From Bacteroidales bacterium (lineage in GTDB: Bacteria; Bacteroidota; Bacteroidia; Bacteroidales; NBLH01): a stretch of DNA of 5,219 bases. The stretch lies in NCBI GenBank assembly GCA_029210905.1, contig JARGGF010000422.1, positions 1-5,219 on the forward strand, given 5' to 3'. Position 1 is the stretch's first letter; each line of letters begins with the position of its first letter. Of this stretch, positions 1-5,219 are shown one piece after another. The notes beneath the pieces were generated by a model. The model searched no databases. It was not told where the DNA came from and saw nothing but the letters and a program-made list of their open reading frames with translations. The translations under genes were made by a program, and so were the position numbers.

Positions 1-1
1 G

Positions 2-1918
2 AGACACGGAACCGGGTTTGCCATTATTGGCAACTACGTATATGTGGCATCAGGCTGCGGGAAACATGGAGGTGAACCTGAACATACAACCATTGAACGC
101 CTGGAATTGCCTAAAGGAGATCCAGAGCCAATATCTGAAACTTTAGATACTACACCCGCATATATGCAGTGGCACACCATAACGCTTTCCTTCAAGGGAC
201 CAGAAACATCGGAATTGGCTAAAGAAAATCCATTTTTAAACTATCGATTAAACGTTGAATTTAAAAACGAAGAAACCCAACAAATCATACGTGGATTTTA
301 TGCTGCTGACGGAAGGGCCTCTGAAACTGGCTCAATCTCTGGTACGATCTGGCAAGTTCGTTTTACGCCCGATAAAACAGGAACTTGGTCGTATAAGGCT
401 AAACTCTACCATGCAGACAGCATTGCTTTAAGTGAGAACCCAAATAAAGGAGAATCGGTTGCAATTTCGAATGCTCAGGGCAATTTTTTAGTTACCAGAT
501 CAGATAAAGAAGGTGATGATTTTCGGGCTCATGGCCGAATAGAAGCCTCTAATGGATATTTTAAATACAGGGATACCGATAATTATTTTTTAAAGTTTGG
601 AGCGGATAGTCCTGAGAATTTTTTGGCCTTTGGTGATTTTGATAACACCTATCGAATTGAAGCAATTAACAAAGACGGTGAAGCTAAAACTAACACCGAA
701 ATACATTCGTATAAACCTCACCTAAAAGATTGGAACGAAGGTGATCCAACATGGAAAGACGGTAAAGGTAAATCAATAATAGGTGCGATAAATTATTTAG
801 CCTCGAAGGGGATGAATGCCATCTATTTTTTAACATTTAATATTCAGGGTGATGGTAAAGATGTGTGGATGTATGTTGATCCTGAAGATTTTACGAGATT
901 TGATATTAGTAAACTTGAACAATGGGAAATTGTTTTTGAACATATGCAGTCGAAAGGCATTTTAATGCATGTTGTTTTGCAAGAAACCGAAAATGAAACA
1001 TTACTTGATGGTGGAGACACCGGGCCATTAAGAAAACTATATTATAATGAACTCATTGCTCGTTTTGGGCATCATATAGGACTGGTTTGGAACCTGGGTG
1101 AGGAGAATGGACCAACACCATGGGCTCCGGATAATCCTTACCAGGATGATAAACAGCGAAAAGCAATGGCCAGGTTTTTAAAAGAAAATGATCCTTACAA
1201 CCATCCGGTAGTATTACATACCTTACCGAATGAAGATCTTAGAAAGGATATTTTAAACAATATGCTTGGATACGAATATTTGGATGGTATTTCACTGCAG
1301 CATGCCGAAAGAGAAACAGCACATGAAATAGTAGCTGGCTGGAAAGCAAAAGCCGATAGTGCTGGTCATCCATGGTTGATAACTATGGATGAAATAGGGA
1401 TGTGGCATACGGGCGCAAAAACCGATGCAGAAGACCCTAACCATCCAACACTAACAAGATATGCCCTTTGGGGAACACTTTTGTCAGGTGCAGCTGGTGT
1501 TGAGTGGTATTTTGGTGCAAATACTGCACAAAACGATTTAAACACCGAAGATTGGCGTTTACGCAATCAGCTTTGGGAAATCACAAACTACGCTAAGATA
1601 TTTCTTAATTCTCATTTGCCCTACTGGGAAATGCAACCCGAACATGGTTTGGTTAACTCAAAAGAAGCATATTGTTTACGCAAAAAGGAGGAGGTTTATG
1701 CTATTTATTTGCCAAATGCTAAACAATCTACGCTTAATTTAAATGCTGCGAAAGGCAAATTCAGGGTACAATGGTTTAATCCATTAATGGGAGGTGAATT
1801 GCAAAAAGGCTCGGTGGAATATATTGAAGGAGGTGGAATTCGTTCATTAGGAAATCCTCCTAAAATTGATAATTATTTACCTGAACAGGATTGGGTGCTA
1901 CTGGTAAAACGCTTATAG
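2..1918 (+). CDS. Kelch-propeller / DUF5060 / TIM-barrel glycosidase-like protein, 5' end missing
   Basis: This is a probable secreted glycoside hydrolase of unknown substrate. The frame is open from base 2 to the TAG at 1916-1918 (638 residues), so the gene begins before the window. The first codons (2-112) read RHGTGFAIIGNYVYVASGCG, then a GGEPEHTTIERLELP stretch. This is a typical blade of a Kelch/galactose-oxidase-like propeller, so several more blades should lie upstream. About 146-505 resembles the DUF5060 beta-sandwich (QWHTITLSF, then FTPDKTGTWSYKAKL). About 530-1600 looks like a TIM barrel of the DUF4038/apiosidase-like kind. Candidate catalytic acids are the glutamates of WNLGEENG (1100-1105) and the D-E pair of MDEIG (1388-1393). 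The tail (about 1640-1918) resembles the 'putative collagen-binding' beta domain that often closes such proteins. The GTG at 44 lies inside the Kelch blade and should not be used as a start. The next gene follows after 43 bases. Domain names are from memory of the families; catalytic roles are inferred. Confidence 0.85.
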   Translation, partial: RHGTGFAIIGNYVYVASGCGKHGGEPEHTTIERLELPKGDPEPISETLDTTPAYMQWHTITLSFKGPETSELAKENPFLNYRLNVEFKNEETQQIIRGFYAADGRASETGSISGTIWQVRFTPDKTGTWSYKAKLYHADSIALSENPNKGESVAISNAQGNFLVTRSDKEGDDFRAHGRIEASNGYFKYRDTDNYFLKFGADSPENFLAFGDFDNTYRIEAINKDGEAKTNTEIHSYKPHLKDWNEGDPTWKDGKGKSIIGAINYLASKGMNAIYFLTFNIQGDGKDVWMYVDPEDFTRFDISKLEQWEIVFEHMQSKGILMHVVLQETENETLLDGGDTGPLRKLYYNELIARFGHHIGLVWNLGEENGPTPWAPDNPYQDDKQRKAMARFLKENDPYNHPVVLHTLPNEDLRKDILNNMLGYEYLDGISLQHAERETAHEIVAGWKAKADSAGHPWLITMDEIGMWHTGAKTDAEDPNHPTLTRYALWGTLLSGAAGVEWYFGANTAQNDLNTEDWRLRNQLWEITNYAKIFLNSHLPYWEMQPEHGLVNSKEAYCLRKKEEVYAIYLPNAKQSTLNLNAAKGKFRVQWFNPLMGGELQKGSVEYIEGGGIRSLGNPPKIDNYLPEQDWVLLVKRL

Positions 1919-1961
1919 TTCATACTAAAACATGTCGAATAAAATGTAAAAAAGCTTACAA

Positions 1962-2042
1962 ATGTGGAATTTTAAAAAAATAGTATCAGTTCAAATCAAT
2001 TCCATTCTATTAGGAATTGTCATGATTTTTTTATTCTCTTGT
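1962..2042 (+). other. Lipoprotein signal peptide (type II), GHL6-type protein
   Basis: Residues 1-27 have a short basic start (MWNFKK), a hydrophobic core from about residue 15 to 25 and a lipobox ending LFSC with Cys27 as the predicted lipidated residue. Phe at -2 is outside the strict consensus but is tolerated in Bacteroidota. The residues after Cys (QQTTKNE) are not an obvious acidic surface-export signal, so whether the protein faces the periplasm or the outside is undecided. Confidence 0.8.
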
Positions 2043-4124
2043 CAGCAAACGACAAAGAATGAGGTGGTTCGTACAGTTCAAAAAATTGATCCAACCACAG
2101 ACACATCAATTTGGTGGAATAAAAACAACCTCCGAATGATACAAACCAATTTACCTGCCGCAGAAGGCGCCCTAAATCCGGACTCGTTATTGGCAGATTT
2201 AATAGATTATTCGGCAAATACTTTATTGATTAATGCTGGCGGTATCATGGCATTTTACCCCACAAAACTTTCTTTTCACTATAAAAACCCCTATGTGAAA
2301 GATGATATGCTCGGGAGAGTGATCTCACTTTGTCATGAAAATGAAATAAGGGTAATCGTAAGGTTTGATTTTAGCCGTATTCATGAAAGCTTTTTTGACG
2401 AACACCCCGACTGGTTTTATCTGTCACCGAAAGGGGAAAGAGTAGACAATTACGGCATGATGGTAGCATCTGTTAATGGGGATTATATGCAAAAGCATGC
2501 TTTCGAAATTGTTCAGGAGGTCATAGACAATTATCCTATTGACGGGATGTTTGTAAATATGTTTGGTTACAATACCATGGATTATTATAAAGGTGTTTAT
2601 CACGGTATTGATCAAAATCCAAACGATAAAAAACGCTTTAAGGAATTCTCCGGAGGTATGACGTTGCCCACTGTTGAAGATGAGAATGATCCTGTTTTCA
2701 TAAAATATAAAGAGTTTAAGAAACACAGCACCAATGAGTTGCTAAAAAGAATGCGTGATTTGATTAAATCGCAAAGGCCAAACATTGCATTATGTACTTA
2801 CAACGATGATTTTATTGATATCATGAGGCATGAAGCTCAGGGCGAATTGCACCACCTCCCTTATTTTGCCTACATCGCTTCTGAAAATGTAAATACCGTT
2901 GAATCAACTTTTGATGATAAAATAGCCAGCAGTTCAAGTATTCAGCAAATAACATTTGGATCAAGGTATCACGCCGTGCCACCCGTTAGAATTAGAAACA
3001 GGTTGTATCAAAATATTGCCCATGGTTCGGGTTTGGATATCAGCCTGATGGGCGACATGAGGAACTATGAAGACGAAAGAGGGTTTGAAGTAATAAAAGA
3101 GGTGTATGCCTATCATAAAAAAAATGAGAAATACTATGGCGATTATCAGTCTACAGCAAAAATTGCAATTATCAAACAGGATTACTGGCCAGGTGGGCCT
3201 GTAATGGAAGAAATGAGAGGCATAGAACAGATATTAAAAGAGGAACATATTCAATTTGATCTGATTTTAAAAAAATATCTTGCCAATCGATTCGAAAAGT
3301 TAAGAAACTACAAAATTATTGTAATCGCCCACTTAAATAACTTTAGCGATGAGGAAATAGAAACACTCAGAAAGCTAACAGAGGAGGGCGTAAATATTAT
3401 TGCCACCAACCAGTCGTTGATTGATACACCCGAAGCACTCAAAGAATTATTTGGAGTTATCATTCAGGAGAAAGAACTAGATGCGTTCAAATATTACGTT
3501 CAGTTGAAAGATCAGAATATTATAAAACGTCAGGACAAGCTTCACCAGGCATTTTTAAAGTGTAATTTCATGAAATGTGAATTTGATAAAAAAAGCAGGC
3601 TATTTCTTCCCCTACTTGATAAAGGCAGAGAAGGACCGCCGGAAATGATTGGAGGACATGTTCCTACCGGATGGTATGGCCTAAGTATATTGGATAAAAA
3701 TGCAGCAAAAACAGTATATATCCCATGGGAAATAGGTAGAATGTATCACCAGTATGGCTTTTTAGCCCATCGCGATATATTTCTTGACGTTATAGATTAT
3801 ATCAACCCTGAAATTATGCAGGGTTTTAAAACCAATGCACCACCTCAGGTAGAAATAACATTTAATAAGTTCAGGTACAATTCCGACACAACAGATTCGT
3901 ATAATAAATACATCATTAATTTAATCAACTTGTCGGGATTTAATGGGCGTAGTTATTTTGAGCCTTTGGAAATATTTAATATAAATTTTGAGATTAAAGT
4001 AGCTATGAAACCTGAAAAAGTGTATTGTTTAAAGTCAGGCAAAACCATCAATTTTGAGGGCGACTCGGTCATTAAATTCACATTAGATAACCTTCAGGAA
4101 TTTGAAGCAATAGTCATTGAGTAA
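1962..4124 (+). CDS. GHL6-type glycosidase-like lipoprotein with GATase-like domain
   Basis: This is a complete 720-residue protein, probably an envelope-anchored glycosidase of unknown substrate. Residues 1-27 are a lipoprotein signal peptide (basic KK at 5-6, hydrophobic 15-25, LFSC with Cys27). Residues about 55-390 match the 'hypothetical glycosyl hydrolase 6' barrel: LLINAGGIMAFYPTK (88-102), RVIVRFDFSRIHES (130-143), HPDW (148-151), YPIDGMFVNMFGY (191-203), ASEN (306-309) and GSGLDISLMGD (355-365). Acidic candidates are D136, E142, D194, E308 and D359; I cannot assign nucleophile and acid/base. Residues about 400-490 (KIAIIKQDYW onward) resemble the class I glutamine-amidotransferase-like beta-galactosidase trimerisation domain, usually structural rather than catalytic. 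A GPPE-containing segment, GHVPTGWYG (565-573) and YIPWEIG lead to a C-terminal beta domain. An in-frame TAA at 1947-1949 rules out an earlier start; there is no Shine-Dalgarno motif. The Cys cluster I expect near 217-222 is replaced by DQNPND. The fold call is fairly sure, the activity is not. Confidence 0.9.
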   Translation: MWNFKKIVSVQINSILLGIVMIFLFSCQQTTKNEVVRTVQKIDPTTDTSIWWNKNNLRMIQTNLPAAEGALNPDSLLADLIDYSANTLLINAGGIMAFYPTKLSFHYKNPYVKDDMLGRVISLCHENEIRVIVRFDFSRIHESFFDEHPDWFYLSPKGERVDNYGMMVASVNGDYMQKHAFEIVQEVIDNYPIDGMFVNMFGYNTMDYYKGVYHGIDQNPNDKKRFKEFSGGMTLPTVEDENDPVFIKYKEFKKHSTNELLKRMRDLIKSQRPNIALCTYNDDFIDIMRHEAQGELHHLPYFAYIASENVNTVESTFDDKIASSSSIQQITFGSRYHAVPPVRIRNRLYQNIAHGSGLDISLMGDMRNYEDERGFEVIKEVYAYHKKNEKYYGDYQSTAKIAIIKQDYWPGGPVMEEMRGIEQILKEEHIQFDLILKKYLANRFEKLRNYKIIVIAHLNNFSDEEIETLRKLTEEGVNIIATNQSLIDTPEALKELFGVIIQEKELDAFKYYVQLKDQNIIKRQDKLHQAFLKCNFMKCEFDKKSRLFLPLLDKGREGPPEMIGGHVPTGWYGLSILDKNAAKTVYIPWEIGRMYHQYGFLAHRDIFLDVIDYINPEIMQGFKTNAPPQVEITFNKFRYNSDTTDSYNKYIINLINLSGFNGRSYFEPLEIFNINFEIKVAMKPEKVYCLKSGKTINFEGDSVIKFTLDNLQEFEAIVIE

Positions 4125-4135
4125 AACACTGTTAA

Positions 4136-4192
4136 ATGAGCAATAAATTATTTTTTTTGTGGGCATTCATATTGGTAACACTTTTTTCATGT
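4136..4192 (+). other. Lipoprotein signal peptide (type II), alpha-glucuronidase-like protein
   Basis: The first 19 residues run MSNK, then a hydrophobic core (LFFLWAFILVTLF) and the lipobox LFSC with Cys19. The mature protein would begin CGENKT. The same LFSC box occurs in the preceding gene. A run of eight T (4151-4158) encodes part of the hydrophobic core. Confidence 0.82.
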
Positions 4193-5219
4193 GGGGAAAA
4201 TAAAACAATAGAAATTAGTTTTAACCATGGGTCTTCTGTATTAAAGTATGGAGTATCAAAACTTGAAGAACATGCTCAACAGTCAGGATTTGTGGTTCAA
4301 CAAAATGAACTCGACAAGGCAAACGAAGGAATAATTATCATCACTAAAAATGATTCGCTTAACCCGAAACTGGAAGGTTTCCGCTCAGAAAACATTTCAA
4401 ATATTAAAGATGACGGATATAAAATTATTAGAAACGAGGGCCAGATTTATATTATCGGAAACTCTGATAGAGGATGTTTATTTGGTTTATTCGACTTAAT
4501 CGAGCAAATAGGAACAGACTGTGATATTTCTAAAGTTGAGGCTAAACAAATAAATCCTGCAAATGTGTTTAGAGCAGTAAAAATAAATCTTCCATGGTCG
4601 CCATACCGACCGGGGCCGACAAATGATGTGCACCTGGAAACTTGCAAGGATCTGAAGTTTTGGGAAGCATTTTTAGACATGTGTGTGAAAAACAGGTTTA
4701 ATGCGGTGAGTCTGTGGAATAACCATCCCTTCCCCTATATGATTCGGGCAAAAAACTACCCGAAAGCCACTCCATTTAATGATGAAGAACTTGCTGAATG
4801 GCAGCACTTTTTCAAAACCATATTTAAGATGGCTAAAGAAAGGGGGCTCGAAACATATCTCATCAATTGGAATATTGTTGTATCGCCCGAATTTGCTGAA
4901 AATTACGGAACAAAAGAATATTTTGATCGATCGGAATTGGTAAAAAAATACACCAGAGAATCGGTAACGCAATTAATAAATGAATATGAAGATTTGACCG
5001 GATTTGGAACCACACTGGCAGACTGGATGGGAAATTGGGGCGATGAGAAAATGACGCCGGAGGAACGTGAAGAATGGGTAAAAGAAACGATTATAGAGGG
5101 AATTAAAAATGCAGACAGAAAAGTAAAATTCATTCACAGAGCAGTTTTGTCAGGTGATCCAAAATTAATAAGAGAAGGCATTGATTATGCTGATCTTCCT
5201 GAGAAAACCATCGTTGAGA
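4136..5219 (+). CDS. Alpha-glucuronidase-like (GH67-related) lipoprotein, 3' end missing
   Basis: ATG at 4136 opens a frame with no stop to the right edge (361 residues seen). The protein is probably an envelope-anchored glycosidase. Residues 1-19 are a lipoprotein signal peptide ending LFSC (Cys19). Residues about 25-130 look like the small alpha/beta N-terminal domain found before GH67 and GH20 barrels, with DGYKIIRNEGQIYIIG (93-108) and SDRGCLFGLFDLIE (110-123), the hallmark turn of alpha-glucuronidase N-terminal domains. A barrel starts near 145: FRAVKINLPWSPYRP (145-159), CKDLKFWEAFLDM (170-182), NRFNAVSLWNNHPF (186-199), a TYLINWNI strand, then TLADWMGNWGDE (293-304) and KFIHR (331-335). 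D296, D303 and E304 are acidic candidates near the expected active-site strand; the rest of the site lies outside the window. It starts 11 bases after the previous stop, without a Shine-Dalgarno motif, so it is probably cotranscribed. Substrate and true CAZy family are unknown; glucuronidase activity is only a resemblance. Confidence 0.85.
   Translation, partial: MSNKLFFLWAFILVTLFSCGENKTIEISFNHGSSVLKYGVSKLEEHAQQSGFVVQQNELDKANEGIIIITKNDSLNPKLEGFRSENISNIKDDGYKIIRNEGQIYIIGNSDRGCLFGLFDLIEQIGTDCDISKVEAKQINPANVFRAVKINLPWSPYRPGPTNDVHLETCKDLKFWEAFLDMCVKNRFNAVSLWNNHPFPYMIRAKNYPKATPFNDEELAEWQHFFKTIFKMAKERGLETYLINWNIVVSPEFAENYGTKEYFDRSELVKKYTRESVTQLINEYEDLTGFGTTLADWMGNWGDEKMTPEEREEWVKETIIEGIKNADRKVKFIHRAVLSGDPKLIREGIDYADLPEKTIVE

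Noticed and set aside
44..46. GTG as the start codon of the first gene
   Set aside because: The same frame is open to base 2, and the residues on both sides form one continuous Kelch blade; there is no signal peptide after the GTG.
42..146. Short ATG-started frame overlapping the Kelch region
   Set aside because: It ends after about 33 codons, overlaps a well-supported frame, and has no recognisable protein motif or ribosome binding site.
1366..1566. Minus-strand open frame of 66 codons
   Set aside because: It lies entirely within the barrel domain of the first gene and shows no coherent protein features.
1945..1960. Small inverted repeat TGTAA...TTACA just before the gene 2 start, as a terminator or regulatory hairpin
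   Set aside because: The stem is only five AT-rich pairs with a six-base loop and no following T run; it is too weak to support and easily expected by chance.
1919..1961. Promoter between genes 1 and 2
   Set aside because: I see no Bacteroidota-type TAnnTTTG -7 element or matching -33 element in the 43 bases, so readthrough from gene 1 is more likely.
2424..2726. Minus-strand open frame of 100 codons, hydrophobic in parts
   Set aside because: It is antisense to the conserved core of the GHL6-type barrel; its hydrophobic look follows from the AT-rich codons on the other strand.
4125..4158. T run after gene 2 as an intrinsic terminator
   Set aside because: No GC-rich stem precedes the eight T, and the run lies inside the coding sequence of the next gene's signal peptide.
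4447..5133. Three overlapping minus-strand open frames
   Set aside because: The plus strand here codes for a continuous protein with recognised family motifs, and the minus-strand frames overlap each other, as shadows do.

Overview
The window reads as a fragment of a carbohydrate-degradation locus from a Bacteroidota bacterium, probably a free-living or marine polysaccharide degrader. The base composition is AT-rich by eye. Start codons lack Shine-Dalgarno motifs and sit behind A-rich leaders. Two of the three genes encode lipoproteins, and all three encode large multidomain glycosidase-like proteins of types common in that phylum. The phylum call is inference from these traits; there is no rRNA or other marker gene here.

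The layout is three genes on the plus strand, almost end to end. Gene 1 (2-1918) is cut by the left edge. It carries the last part of a Kelch-type beta-propeller, then a DUF5060-like beta-sandwich, a TIM-barrel glycosidase-like domain and a C-terminal beta domain. Its reading frame is open to the first bases, so the GTG at 44 is not its start. Gene 2 (1962-4124) is complete: a 720-residue lipoprotein with a GHL6-type barrel, a glutamine-amidotransferase-like (beta-galactosidase trimerisation) domain and a C-terminal beta domain. Gene 3 (4136-5219) is cut by the right edge. It is a lipoprotein with an alpha-glucuronidase-like N-terminal domain followed by the first part of a barrel.

The gaps between genes are 43 and 11 bases. 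Neither holds a recognisable promoter or terminator, so the three are probably one transcript. Taken together the set looks like the glycosidase part of a polysaccharide utilisation locus: secreted or envelope-anchored enzymes acting one after another on a complex, possibly uronic-acid-containing, glycan. No SusC/SusD pair, sulfatase, polysaccharide lyase or regulator lies inside the window, so the substrate cannot be named. All three families are, to my knowledge, poorly or not biochemically characterised, and this is where the novelty of the window lies. There is no RNA gene, CRISPR array, mobile element or significant repeat that I can see.
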